Numbered from the stretch's first letter, positions 36,711 to 45,343 are shown. The stretch: 64,000 nt of DNA from Amycolatopsis alba DSM 44262 (GCF_000384215.1 NZ_KB913032.1:1017021-1081020), one strand, 5' to 3'. Notes: generated by a model from the letters alone, not told the origin. Numbers and translations are program-made.

Positions 36711-37157
36711 ATGGTGGCGGAGCGCGCGGTCAGTGCGCTGGCCGGATACGTTGCCCTCTGCGAACGTAAGGGTGTCGAGCAGTGGAAGCCACTGGTAAAG
36801 ATGATCAAGAAGTGGAACGACATGCACGACCATCCGGTCGAGCCGTCATTCCTCATCGAGGTCATCGCCCTCAACTTGATCGGCGGCCCGTGGACGGCGA
36901 CCATCGACGCGAACTACGCGAGTTCTTCGCTGGCGCCGCAGACCGGATCGCCGAGGGGTGGGCGCCCGGCGAAGCTCGGTCCCAACGTGCCCGGCTCACT
37001 GGACACCGATCCATTCAAGATGGCCCGCACGCGGGCCGCGCCGCGCGACGCGGAAGCCGCGTGCACCACCGCGATCAACCTGGAACGTCAGGGGCGGACC
37101 GGTGACACGCTCAAGGAATGGCGAGACCTCTTCGGCCCGCTGTTCCCGCTGTCGTGA
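36711..37157 (+). pseudogene. C-terminal remnant of a CD-NTase-like nucleotidyltransferase
   Basis: Frame 1 gives VEQWKPLVKMIKKWNDMHDHPVEPSFLIEVIAL, the helical C-terminal core of OAS/cGAS-type nucleotidyltransferases. The expected continuation (ELREFFAGAADRIAEGW) is in another frame near 36893-36945. The first frame resumes with MARTRAAPRDAEAACTTAI and ends WRDLFGPLFPLS, the usual end of this group. Two compensating frameshifts and loss of the catalytic N-terminus make it non-functional. In many bacteria the family makes cyclic-nucleotide signals in CBASS defence; that role here is only historical inference. Confidence 0.7.
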
Positions 37158-37357
37158 CTACGCCGCGTTCCCGTCCAGTGCCGCCGGACCGTTCAGCCGA
37201 CATCATCAGACGCCAGGACGAACCCGAGCATCTCCAACGGCTGCTCGCCTACAGCCACCCTTACCGGGTCGGATCCAGGTGGCGACGCGTCAGGATCGTA
37301 GGCGTCCTGACGCTCGCCACGTCGGCCCTGCGCTGTCGCTGCTGTTCCCGTAGTCCC

Positions 37358-38113
37358 TTATCGCCGCGGGTTGAGTTCCTCGGGGCCGCCACCCGCGGCG
37401 ATGTCAGACGCCATGTCTCGCATCTTCAGGCTTCTCCGGCGCGCGTGGGCGCGCAACCGGCTGAACGCCTCACCCACCGAGACACCGAAACGCTCGGACA
37501 GCACCCCTTTCTCTTGCTCGATCACGACGCGGCTGTGCAGCGCGCCGTGAAGCTGCTCCACGGTCTGGCGGAGATCGCGCATCGAGTGGCGCTGCGTGAC
37601 GCACGCGGTGGCCGCGTCGGCGAGGGCCCGAGCCACCCTCATCTCCAGGCTCGACAACACCGGCTCCCTGGTGTTCATGAGCATCAGAACACCCGCCTTC
37701 GCGTTTTGCGTGCGCACGGGAATCGCGGTGATGGCGGTAATACCGGCCGAACCGGCATACCGATCGAACCGCGGCCACCGCGGATCGCTGGCGCCAAACC
37801 TGACCGGCCCCAAGGATTCCTGGCTGTACACGCTGTCCCAGCACGGGCCTTCGGCCATCCTCAGCTGCATGTTCAGCAGATCTCGGCACAGCCTGGTCGA
37901 CGCGACCGTGCGACCGGCCCTGCCCTGCCCGTCCAGCTGGGTGACGCCGGCGGCCTGGACAGTCAGAAGATCGTGAACGTGGAACGCGAGAGCACCGAGC
38001 AGATCCGGAGCATCCGGTTCCCCCGCACGATGGGAGAGATCGAGTACCGCATCAGCGATGCGCGCCTCGCGTTCCGTGGCCACCGCTACCTCCCCAGCGC
38101 TCTGGTCAGTCAT
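37358..38113 (-). CDS. GAF-ANTAR transcription antiterminator
   Basis: 251 residues. The GAF domain (~30-175) includes LRMAEGPCWDSVYSQESLGPVRF and AIPVRTQNAKAGVLMLMNT. The ANTAR domain reads QLHGALHSRVVIEQEKGVLSERFGVSVGEAFSRLRAHARRRSLKM. Probably binds two-hairpin RNA targets in response to a GAF ligand. It faces the frameshifted relative at 38420-39020 across a 300-bp spacer. Confidence 0.93.
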   Translation of the reverse strand: MTDQSAGEVAVATEREARIADAVLDLSHRAGEPDAPDLLGALAFHVHDLLTVQAAGVTQLDGQGRAGRTVASTRLCRDLLNMQLRMAEGPCWDSVYSQESLGPVRFGASDPRWPRFDRYAGSAGITAITAIPVRTQNAKAGVLMLMNTREPVLSSLEMRVARALADAATACVTQRHSMRDLRQTVEQLHGALHSRVVIEQEKGVLSERFGVSVGEAFSRLRAHARRRSLKMRDMASDIAAGGGPEELNPRR

Positions 38114-38419
38114 CCACAGCCCCCTGCGGGCACGGGAAACCTGCGAGCTTCACGATGAACCGGAGAGATATATTAACGCACTCAACAGGAAGAAACCATT
38201 GGCAATTATTCACAACTGATCTGTGATTGTCCGCGCTGTCGGTGTAACGGCCGCCAGCAGAATGACAGCACTTGTTCCCGAATTTCCGCTTGCTTAAACT
38301 CTGATTCCAGAATGAGGTCAGGCAGCCAGCCTTCACCGCTGGGCTCGCCTGCCTGGATCTGCTTCCAAGTGCCCGGTATAAGCCGTAGGGCGTGCCTGAC
38401 CTCGAGGTTGGAGGCGAAG
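38114..38419. other. AT-richer spacer between divergent GAF-ANTAR genes
   Basis: About 300 bp, less GC-rich than its surroundings (for example gatatattaacgcactcaa near 38165). No gene recognised. Confidence 0.4.
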
Positions 38420-39020
38420 ATGACATCAAGCAAGATCGACCTCACCCGGCTGGGCGTCGACGGGATCACCATCTCCGTGACGACCGCCGCCAGCATCGAG
38501 ATGACCTGGTTCAGCGACAAGATCAGTGCCCGGCTCGACGACGACCAATACGCGGCGGGAGAAGGGCCTGTCTTCGACGCCATCACCCGCCACGAGCCAA
38601 TACTGTGCCCCGACCTCTCGCTGGCCAGGATTCACCGACCACGCCCTGCGGCTCGGCGTGCGCGCCGTCTTCGCCTTCCCCATGGCCCTCGGACCAACCT
38701 GCGTCGGCGCGATGATGTGCCATCGACGAAAGACCGGGCCGATGAGCGACAACCGGATAGCCGCAGCCACGGCACTCACCGATCTGCTCCAACCCGAAAC
38801 CTTGGCCTGGAGTTCCGGCAGCAGCGAACCGGAGAAACCCCCGTTTCACCGGGCGGTGGTGCATCAAGCCGCCGGGATCCTGTGCGGCCGCCACGCCACC
38901 CCGGTCGACGACGCTCTCGTCCGTCTCAAGGCCTACGCCTTCAGCCACCAGCGAGCGATCATCGATGTCGCCCGCGACGTCATCACTGGCCGTCTGCGCC
39001 TACCCCAGGACGCCACCTGA
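38420..39020 (+). pseudogene. Frameshifted GAF-ANTAR gene
   Basis: ATG 38420 follows GGAGG by 5 nt. The first frame covers TRLGVDGITISVTTAASIEMTWFSDK to DAITRHEPILCPDLS. A shift of one base near 38620 is then needed to continue GFTDHALRLGVRAVFAFPMALGPTCVGAM and the ANTAR part VHQAAGILCGRHATPVDDALVRLKAYAFSHQRAI. Everything else is conserved, so this is a recent lesion or a sequencing error. Confidence 0.8.
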
Positions 39021-39490
39021 CCACAACGCCGTTCCCGGGGCGAGCAGCATCGCCGGAGCGATCCAGTATCGGCACCTGAGCATCCACATGTTCGAGGGCA
39101 ACGCCGGCACCACCGACTCCGGCTTCCGGGCGTGACATCGGTAATAAGGGTCAAACCCACCGCATCGACGAACTCCACCGCGTCACGACAAGCCGCGCAC
39201 ACACTCTCCAGCCCCTCAGCGATCGCCACCTGCTTCTGGAGTTCGTCCCTGCACCTGCCTTCGAATGCGAAGTCGGCGACAGCCGACGGGCAGACGGGGG
39301 CGTCTGGGGCCAAGGGCCAGATCCTTCGCCAGGCCGCGTTGCCGTCGACGAGCACGACCTGGTCCAGGATGCCGCCGTCGTCGGCCAGGTTCCGCGCGTC
39401 GTGCCCGCTAACGCGAACTTGGCGATAGCGTCTTCCCTCGCCGAGCTATTGAATTTGATTCAATAGCCAAACGGGATCCGTTAGAAGTAG
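39021..39490. other. Gene-poor gap with palindrome
   Basis: A minus-strand frame near 39100-39370 (FEGRCRDELQKQ ... CAACRDAVEFVDAVGL) might be an old gene fragment, but I cannot assign it. The AT-rich palindrome at 39445-39467 lies here. Confidence 0.35.
39445..39467. promoter_or_regulatory. Perfect AT-rich palindrome, likely operator remnant
   Basis: GCTATTGAAT-TTG-ATTCAATAGC: 10-bp arms with a 3-nt spacer, resembling MarR-type boxes. It stands out in GC-rich DNA, just upstream of the truncated Rieske gene. Confidence 0.6.
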
Positions 39491-40057
39491 CTGCTTCATC
39501 CGAAAACGCACCGCTGGTCCGCGCACGATCTGTCCACACTGGACTCCGTCCCCTACGTGGGGCGCTACCACCCGGCCAGTCGTCATCTCTGGGTCGCCAC
39601 CGGGTTCGGGCAATGGGGCATGACCGGCGGCACCGCCGCGGGACTGCTGCTGGCCGATCTCCTGACCGGCCGGGACAATCCGTCCGCGGGTCTGTACGAC
39701 CCGAACCGATTCGACCTCCGCTCCGCGCTCTCCACCGTGGAGAACAACGTCACCGTGGCCAAGTTCCTGATCGGCGACCACCTCAGCGCGATACGGAAAC
39801 CCGCTTCCCCGGACGTGCTCGCGCCCGGCGAGGCCAAGGTGACCCGCGACGGTGGCGAACTCGTCGCCGCCTACCGCGACGAGAGCGGAGAACTGCACAC
39901 GGTCGGCGCCCATTGCACCCATCTCGGCTGCCTGGTGGCGTTCAACAACGCCGAAAAAACCTGGGATTGCCCCTGCCACGGTTCGAGGTTCGGCCTCGAC
40001 GGCTCGGTGATCCAAGGACCGGCCGTGCGCGCGCTGCCCAAGAAGGGTACCCGGTGA
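39491..40057 (+). pseudogene. N-terminally truncated FAD oxidoreductase with Rieske domain
   Basis: The frame opens after TAG 39488-39490 and begins in the middle of the DadA-like FAD domain (HRWSAHDLSTLDSVPYVGRYHP, GFGQWGMTGGTAAGLLLADLLTG). The C-terminal Rieske [2Fe-2S] domain is complete: CTHLGC and CPCHGSRF provide the two Cys-His pairs. The family is normally about 500 residues; the FAD-binding front half is missing. The stop overlaps the next gene's GTG by 4 nt. Confidence 0.82.
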
Positions 40058-41097
40058 CAGCCGGGATCGTGGTCGAGGAGGAGTTCCTCCTGGTCGATCC
40101 GAGAACCGGGGTGAGCTGCCCACGTGCCGAGGCGGTGGTCGCGCGGCACCGGGTCTGCTGCCCGCTACCGGACGGCGCCGCCGTGCGTCACGAGCTGCGG
40201 CCGACGCAGATCGAGTCCGTCTCGGGCTTCTGCGGCACGGTCGGCGAGTTATACGAGCACCTGACCGCCGGGCGGCGTTCGATCGCCGAGGCGGCGTCCG
40301 GGGAGGACTGCGCCATCATCGCCTCAGGCACTCCTTTGCGGCACGCAGGCGTCGCCAAGTCCTACGAAGCTTGCGGATGTCGCGTGCACGTCGAGGTGTC
40401 CGACCGGGAGACCGCGGTCGCCGTCGTGAACCACGTGTCCGAATGGCTGCCGATCCTGCTGGCGCTCTCGGCGAACTCCCCGTTCGACGGCGGTCTCGAC
40501 ACCGGATACGAGAGCTGGCGGATGGTGGAGCAGAGCCGTTTCTCCGGCTCCGGTCTTCCACCCCATTTCGCCGACGCCGCCGACTACGACCGGCAGGTCG
40601 ATCGCCTGGTGGACTGTGGCGTCCTGCTCGACGGGGATCAGGCATTCTGGCTCGCCGGGCCGTCTTCGCGCGGGTCGGCGGTCGAGGTCCGCGCGGCCGA
40701 CACCGCGTCCACCGTGGACGAGGCCATCCTGCAAGGACTCCTCACCCGCGCGCTGGTGCTCACCGCGCTCGACGACCTCAACCACGGCGTGGAGGCCGCG
40801 CCCATGGATCCGCAGGTCGCGGGCGCCGCCGTCTGGACAGCCGCCCGGTACGGGCTCACCGGCCCCGCCGTCGACCCGGTCGCGGGCAAACCCGTGAACG
40901 CCAATGACCGGATGGCCGCGCTGCTGGGGCATGTCCGGCAGGCGCTCGAGGACACCGGCGACGGCGATCTCGTGCGCTCACTGCTCGATCAGCTGGAGCA
41001 CGAAGGCACCGGCGCCGAACGGCAACGGCGGGCGGCGGCCGACGGCGAGGTCGCAGTGTTGCGGATGCTGACCGAGGAAACGGTTCCGCACCCGTAG
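40054..41097 (+). CDS. Glutamate-cysteine ligase-like (YbdK/GCS2) protein, internally shortened
   Basis: GTG 40054 overlaps the Rieske fragment's stop (GTGA). Front motif VVEEEFLLVDPRTG, then CGCRVHVEVSDRETAVAVVNHV and the substrate-region ANSPFDGGLDTGYESWRM identify the YbdK carboxylate-amine ligase family. Compared with the intact paralogue at 54024-55127, about 25 residues before the CGCRVHV motif (the NPRYERIAEHFG region) are missing, so activity is doubtful although the frame is intact. Confidence 0.82.
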   Translation: MTAGIVVEEEFLLVDPRTGVSCPRAEAVVARHRVCCPLPDGAAVRHELRPTQIESVSGFCGTVGELYEHLTAGRRSIAEAASGEDCAIIASGTPLRHAGVAKSYEACGCRVHVEVSDRETAVAVVNHVSEWLPILLALSANSPFDGGLDTGYESWRMVEQSRFSGSGLPPHFADAADYDRQVDRLVDCGVLLDGDQAFWLAGPSSRGSAVEVRAADTASTVDEAILQGLLTRALVLTALDDLNHGVEAAPMDPQVAGAAVWTAARYGLTGPAVDPVAGKPVNANDRMAALLGHVRQALEDTGDGDLVRSLLDQLEHEGTGAERQRRAAADGEVAVLRMLTEETVPHP

Positions 41098-41106
41098 ATC
41101 GGGTAC
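41082..41106 (+). promoter_or_regulatory. SigB-type promoter GGTT-N15-GGGTAC
   Basis: Overlaps the end of the YbdK-like gene. The ATG at 41116 is 9 nt past the -10 box, predicting a nearly leaderless mRNA. Confidence 0.65.
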
Positions 41107-41115
41107 TCCGCGATC

Positions 41116-42126
41116 ATGACGACGATCGACCGCGCGGTGGCAGCGACGCTGCCCAAAATCCGCGGCCCGCTCTCGGCCGCTGTTGTGGACACCCTGACGG
41201 GCGGCCGCCACGACGACTTCGACCTGGACGCCGCGCTCGACGCCGACCCGTTCGGCGAAGACCTCCAGCTGGCCCTGCACGTCTGCTACGAACTCCACTA
41301 CCAGGGTTTCACGGGCGTGGACGACGGCTGGGAGTGGGACACGCGCTTGCTCGGCTTCCGTGCCGCGCTGGAACGGACGTTCCTCGACGGGCTTCGCGGC
41401 GCCGTACCCGGAGGGGACGACGTCGAGACTCTGCTCGACGAAATGCTGATCGAACCCGTCGATGGCGAAGGCGTCTCGCACTTCCTACGCGACGAAGGCG
41501 AATGGTGGCACGTCGAGGAGTTCTTCGCCCATCGGTCGATCTACCACCTCAAGGAAAGCGATCCGCACGCGTGGGTGATCCCGCGGCTGCGCGGCCGGGC
41601 CAAGGCCGCGCTGGTGGCCGTCGAGTTCGACGAATTCGGCGGCGGACGAGCCGAACAGGCCCATTCACAGCTGTTCGCCGACCTGCTGACCGGAGCCGGT
41701 CTTTCACCGGGCTACCTCGCCTACCTCGACCACGTCCCCGCTTGCACACTCGCGACGGTGAACATGATGTCGCTGTTCGGCCTGCACCGCGGTCTCCGAG
41801 GCGCTCTCGTCGGGCATTTCGCCAGTGCCGAGATCACCACCGCGCCGTCGGCCCGGCGGATGGACGAGGCACTGCGACGCCTGGGCGGGGCGGCCGAATG
41901 CCGGTACTTCTACACCGAGCACATCGAGGCCGACGCCGTGCACGAGCAGGTGCTGCGGCACGACGTCGTCGGCGATCTGCTGGAACGGGAGCCGGAGCTC
42001 GCCGCGGACGTCGCGCTGGGCATCCAGGCCACCGACCTGCTGGAAAACCGGCTGACCGAGCACCTGCTCGGCGCCTGGTCGGCCGGTGAGACCTCACTCC
42101 TCAGGCCGTTGCACCCCTTGCCGTGA
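41116..42126 (+). CDS. Iron-containing redox enzyme family protein (haem-oxygenase-like diiron fold)
   Basis: 336 residues, all-helical. Candidate diiron ligands appear in EFDEFGGGRAEQAHSQLF and in YFYTEHIEADAVHEQVLRHD, matching the HDO-type E/H...E/D/H pattern. In many actinobacteria this gene neighbours a CDGSH iron-sulfur gene, as it once did here (see the direct repeat). The last 14 codons (SLLRPLHPLP end) overlap a copy of the CDGSH gene's 3' end on the other strand. Substrate unknown. Confidence 0.85.
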   Translation: MTTIDRAVAATLPKIRGPLSAAVVDTLTGGRHDDFDLDAALDADPFGEDLQLALHVCYELHYQGFTGVDDGWEWDTRLLGFRAALERTFLDGLRGAVPGGDDVETLLDEMLIEPVDGEGVSHFLRDEGEWWHVEEFFAHRSIYHLKESDPHAWVIPRLRGRAKAALVAVEFDEFGGGRAEQAHSQLFADLLTGAGLSPGYLAYLDHVPACTLATVNMMSLFGLHRGLRGALVGHFASAEITTAPSARRMDEALRRLGGAAECRYFYTEHIEADAVHEQVLRHDVVGDLLEREPELAADVALGIQATDLLENRLTEHLLGAWSAGETSLLRPLHPLP

Positions 42127-42129
42127 CCG
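42086..42129. repeat. 44-nt imperfect direct repeat, left copy
   Basis: Matches 46319-46362 except at two positions (A/G and C/G). On the minus strand this copy encodes RSRQGVQRPEE and a stop, a variant of the end of the CDGSH protein (RSRQAAQRPEE). It marks the left edge of a 4189-bp block. Confidence 0.9.
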
Positions 42130-42166
42130 TCGGCGCCGAAGAGTTTCGCGGCGGCGATCTTCTCTG

Positions 42167-42191
42167 GTTTCGACCGGCCGAGGTGGGGTAT
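42167..42191 (+). promoter_or_regulatory. SigB-type promoter GTTT-N15-GGGTAT for SRPBCC copy 2
   Basis: GTTT 42167-42170 and GGGTAT 42186-42191, same spacing and downstream sequence as copy 1 at 27198. Confidence 0.78.
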
Positions 42192-42235
42192 CAGGAGGCG
42201 AACAGGAAAAAGACCAGCCCCCAGGGAGGCGCTTG

Positions 42236-42703
42236 ATGAGCACTGTCACCAAGTCCGTCGACGTCGAGGCGCCGGTCAGCGACGTCTACAACCAATGGAC
42301 CCAGTTCACCGATTTCCCCCGCTTCATGGAAGGCGTGGACCGGGTGGAGCAGCGCGACGACACGCATACTCATTGGGCGATCACCGTGGGCGGCGTTTCC
42401 CGCGAATTCGACGCCACCATCACCGAGCAGCACCCGGACGAACGGGTCGCGTGGAAATCCGACGACGGTCCGAATCACGCCGGTGTGGTGACCGTGCATC
42501 GCCTTGACGAGCACCGCACGCGGGTCACCGTCCAGATGGACATCGATCCCGAGGGGTTCGTGGAGAACGTCGGCGACAAACTCGGCATCCTCGACCGCCG
42601 CGTCCAAGGTGACCTCGACCGGTTCAAGACTTTTCTCGAACACCGCGACGGTGCCGAGGCCGGGGCATGGCGTGGTGACGTCCAGCGCCCTGACCAGTCC
42701 TAG
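42236..42703 (+). CDS. SRPBCC family protein (copy 2 of a duplicated cassette)
   Basis: 155 residues; ATG 42236 follows GGGAGG. It differs from copy 1 mainly by conservative changes (VTDVYN/VSDVYN, TVSIAGVIREF/AITVGGVSREF, FLENRGGSE/FLEHRDGAE), and both end in GAWRGDV.RP.QS. It is the first gene inside the repeat-bounded block and faces the VOC gene. Confidence 0.93.
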   Translation: MSTVTKSVDVEAPVSDVYNQWTQFTDFPRFMEGVDRVEQRDDTHTHWAITVGGVSREFDATITEQHPDERVAWKSDDGPNHAGVVTVHRLDEHRTRVTVQMDIDPEGFVENVGDKLGILDRRVQGDLDRFKTFLEHRDGAEAGAWRGDVQRPDQS

Positions 42704-42717
42704 TCCTTTTCAGACCA

Positions 42718-42757
42718 CCTCACCACGCCAGGGTCGTTGCCCGACCACGAGGTGAGG
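42718..42757 (+). ncRNA. Conserved structured 3' element, copy 2
   Basis: Outer stem CCTCACC (42718-42724) with GGTGAGG (42751-42757). The loop contains CAGGGTCGTTGCCC exactly as in copy 1. One stem pair has changed on both sides relative to copy 1. A following AGGAC/GTTCT stem is kept through a G-U pair. Confidence 0.5.
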
Positions 42758-42791
42758 AGGACGGCCGGTTCTCCCGGACCCTGGCCGTTTG

Positions 42792-42844
42792 CACACGATG
42801 AAGTGGCCGGCTCCCGCCCATGGAGCCGGCCACTTCATCGTGTG
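42792..42844. terminator. Very long perfect hairpin, 23-bp stem
   Basis: CACACGATGAAGTGGCCGG... pairs exactly with its complement around a 7-nt loop (CGCCCAT, 42815-42821). Lies between convergent SRPBCC copy 2 and the VOC gene; a bidirectional terminator. Confidence 0.85.
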
Positions 42845-42904
42845 ACTTCCCTCGCCACGACCCCTGCGGCGAATCGGCTCGGTTCTCCGCCCGATCCCGC
42901 GGCG

Positions 42905-43285
42905 TCAGCGACCGGAGGGTGCGTTACTGAGGTCGACGACGCAGAAACGGTTCCCGTCCGGGTCGGCGAGAACCACGAAGTCGGGTTCGGGCGGATAGCG
43001 GTCCCAGCCGACGTCTCTGGCTCCGAGGTCCTTGAGTCGGGCGACTTCGGCTTCTTGTTCGGCCGCGCTGTCCACGAGAAGGTCGAGATGCAGCCGCGGA
43101 TACGGCTCGATCGGCGAGGTGCTCGCCATCAGCCCCAGCACACGGGAGCCGTCAGCACCGATCAGTGTCCGCCAGCCTTCGCTCGCCCACTCGTCACTGA
43201 CGACGAGGTTCAGAGCCGCGGTCCAGAACTCCACCGCACGCGGCACGTCGGACACACCGACCACCGGGAACCCGAGTCTGAGCAT
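42905..43285 (-). CDS. VOC (glyoxalase/bleomycin-resistance-like) family protein
   Basis: 126 residues. Two beta-alpha-beta-beta-beta modules: LGFPVVGVSDVPRAVEFWTAAL at the start, and RLHLDLLVDSAAEQEAEVARL then FVVLADPDGNRFCVVDL at the end, the signature of single-chain VOC proteins. Substrate unknown; enzymes or binding proteins for resistance and detoxification. A decayed 3' fragment of a relative sits at 27054-27165 beside SRPBCC copy 1. Confidence 0.9.
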   Translation of the reverse strand: MLRLGFPVVGVSDVPRAVEFWTAALNLVVSDEWASEGWRTLIGADGSRVLGLMASTSPIEPYPRLHLDLLVDSAAEQEAEVARLKDLGARDVGWDRYPPEPDFVVLADPDGNRFCVVDLSNAPSGR

Positions 43286-43317
43286 CTCGACAGGCTAACC
43301 CTGCTCCGGGCCGCCGT

Positions 43318-43343
43318 GGTTAGAGCATCGCAGCCGCGGGTAG
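43318..43343 (+). promoter_or_regulatory. SigB-type promoter GGTT-N16-GGGTAG
   Basis: The -10 box ends 9 nt before the GTG of the HAD gene, predicting a leaderless transcript. Confidence 0.62.
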
Positions 43344-43352
43344 TCGTCTCCT

Positions 43353-44018
43353 GTGACCGACTCCTCCATCGCCGTCCTCGACATCGACGGCACACTCATC
43401 GACTCCAACTACCAGCACGCGCTCGCCTGGTATCGCGCGCTGCGCCGAGTCGGCGAGATCTATCCGGTGTGGCGGCTGCACCGGCTGATCGGCATGGGCG
43501 GGGACCAGTTGCTCACCGCTCTCGGCGGTGACGATCTCGAACGACGGGTCGGTGACCGCACGCGGGAACTACAGGGCGAGGAAACCGACGCACTGCTCGA
43601 GGAAATGTCGCTGCTGCCCGGCGCCCGCGACCTGCTGCTCGCGATCAAGGAACGTGGCCACCGGCTCGTCCTGGCCAGCTCCGGACAGCAACGCCACGTC
43701 GACGTCTACCTGGACAAACTCGACGCCCGCGACATCGTCGACGACTGGACCACCAGCGCCGACGTCGACGCCTCCAAGCCGGCACCCGATCTGCTTCACA
43801 CGGCCCTGCGGAAGATCGGCGCGTCGCCCGGCGCGCCCGCCGTCATGATCGGCGACTCCGTCTGGGACGTCGAGGCCGCACGAAAAGCCGGGATGCCGGC
43901 TATCGTCGTCCGCTCCGGAGGCTTCGGGGACGACGAACTCCTCGAAGCCGGCGCCGCCGCGCTCTACGACACACCCGCCGACCTCACGAAAGCCTTGGAA
44001 CAGACGCCGCTCGCGTGA
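43353..44018 (+). CDS. HAD-superfamily phosphatase (phosphoglycolate-phosphatase-like)
   Basis: 221 residues from GTG 43353. HAD motif I VLDIDGTLIDSN, motif II LASSGQ, motif III SKPAPD and motif IV MIGDSVWDVEAARKAGM are all present, with a helical cap (type C1) between motifs I and II. Hydrolyses small phosphorylated metabolites; exact substrate unknown. Stress-type promoter directly upstream. Confidence 0.92.
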   Translation: MTDSSIAVLDIDGTLIDSNYQHALAWYRALRRVGEIYPVWRLHRLIGMGGDQLLTALGGDDLERRVGDRTRELQGEETDALLEEMSLLPGARDLLLAIKERGHRLVLASSGQQRHVDVYLDKLDARDIVDDWTTSADVDASKPAPDLLHTALRKIGASPGAPAVMIGDSVWDVEAARKAGMPAIVVRSGGFGDDELLEAGAAALYDTPADLTKALEQTPLA

Positions 44019-44064
44019 AACTTCACAGCTCGGGCGACCATCCGCCGGCTGCCTTGGTCAGGTG

Positions 44065-45340
44065 TCACGGTGCGTCGAATTCGAACCGCAGGCCTTCGAC
44101 GCACCGGTCGTACTTCTCCTCCAGCTCGCGCACACTCTGCGCTGCGACGAGGATCTGAGCCAGCTCGTAGCTGTAACTGTCCTGCTCGGGCAAGTCCGAC
44201 AGGCGCTCGCCCGCCTTCGGGACGACGTCGATCACCGTTCCGGCGAGTTCACGCTCCAGCGCGGCGATCTCAGTCTCGGTCGGCACACGGGTGACGGGCG
44301 CGTCGCCGGAGAAACTGCGCAGGTAAAACGCCCGGCGATCCGGTACTCACCGTTGCCGCCACGGGGTTCGGGACGCTCGCCGAGCCCGAGCCGGACCATC
44401 AGATCGTGGTTGGCCACGCCGTCGACGAACTCGAACAGCTCCGCGTGTGCCTGCGAGTGCCTCGGGTTGATCTCCAGCAGACCCAGCTTGCCCGATTCGG
44501 GATCGTAGAAGAACTCGATACTGAATGTGGCGTTGTCGAAACCTATCCGCGTCATCACCCGCTCGGCGACGTCACGCATCCGCTCGATGACATCTTCAGG
44601 GAGCTGCGAGGGATACTGGTGTCTCAGAAACGAGGAGTGGCCCGGATAGTCGACCAAGTCCAGGGCCGCGTATACCACCACTTGTCCTTTGTGGACATAC
44701 CCTTCGACCGCCGCCTGGACACCACGCAGCTCTTCCTCGGCGAGACAGGCCGCGCCGCCGACTTCGGCGATCTCCGGAGGCAGGTCGACCTTGCTCAGCA
44801 CGTGGTCGAACGGATCCCCCACCCTGCCGATGCCTTCGCGAAGCTCGGCTACCGCGGCGGCCAGATCGTGCTCGTCCGCGACATGGAAGGCCAGTTCGGA
44901 CGAAAACGACTTCACCGGCTTCAGCTACATCGGGAATCCCACGCCCTCCGGCGCGGCAGGCCGGTCGGCTTCGAGGTCGACGATGCCGAAGTTCGGGATT
45001 TCGTCGGCCACCTCGCGCTGCTCTATCCGGCTCCAATACTTGTGCTCGCACTTGAGGACGGCTTCCAGCGGGACGTGCGGCAGACCATGCCGTTCGGCGA
45101 GCAACGGCACCATCGTCGCGGCCGGGAATCCCAATACCCCACGATGGCGTCGATCTCACCCTTGAACGCGTCGAGTTGTTTCTGTGCCTTGCCCACAAGG
45201 GCGACGATGTCGATCTCGCCGTGTTGCAGCTCTTCCGGGGTGAGCAGGCCGTGAAAGGCGTACCGCTCGGCATCCGGCAGCCGCTCCAGTACACGCGCGT
45301 TCTCCTCGTCATGACCGATCACGAAGATGTTCTTCTTCAT
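44065..45340 (-). pseudogene. ATP-grasp protein with three inactivating lesions
   Basis: Begins at ATG 45340 with MKKNIFVIGHDEENARVLERLP. Near 45140 one base is missing (YWD then FPAATMVPLLAERHGLPHVPLEAV in the next frame). At 44923 an in-frame TAG replaces the residue after VGFPM, before LKPVKSFSSELAFHV. Near 44340 another shift separates GNGEYRIAGR from the tail EIAALERELAGTVIDVVPKAG. The ATP-grasp core (SIEFFYDPESGKLGLLEINPR) is otherwise well kept, so loss is recent. Natural substrate unknown. Confidence 0.85.
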
Positions 45341-45343
45341 GAA

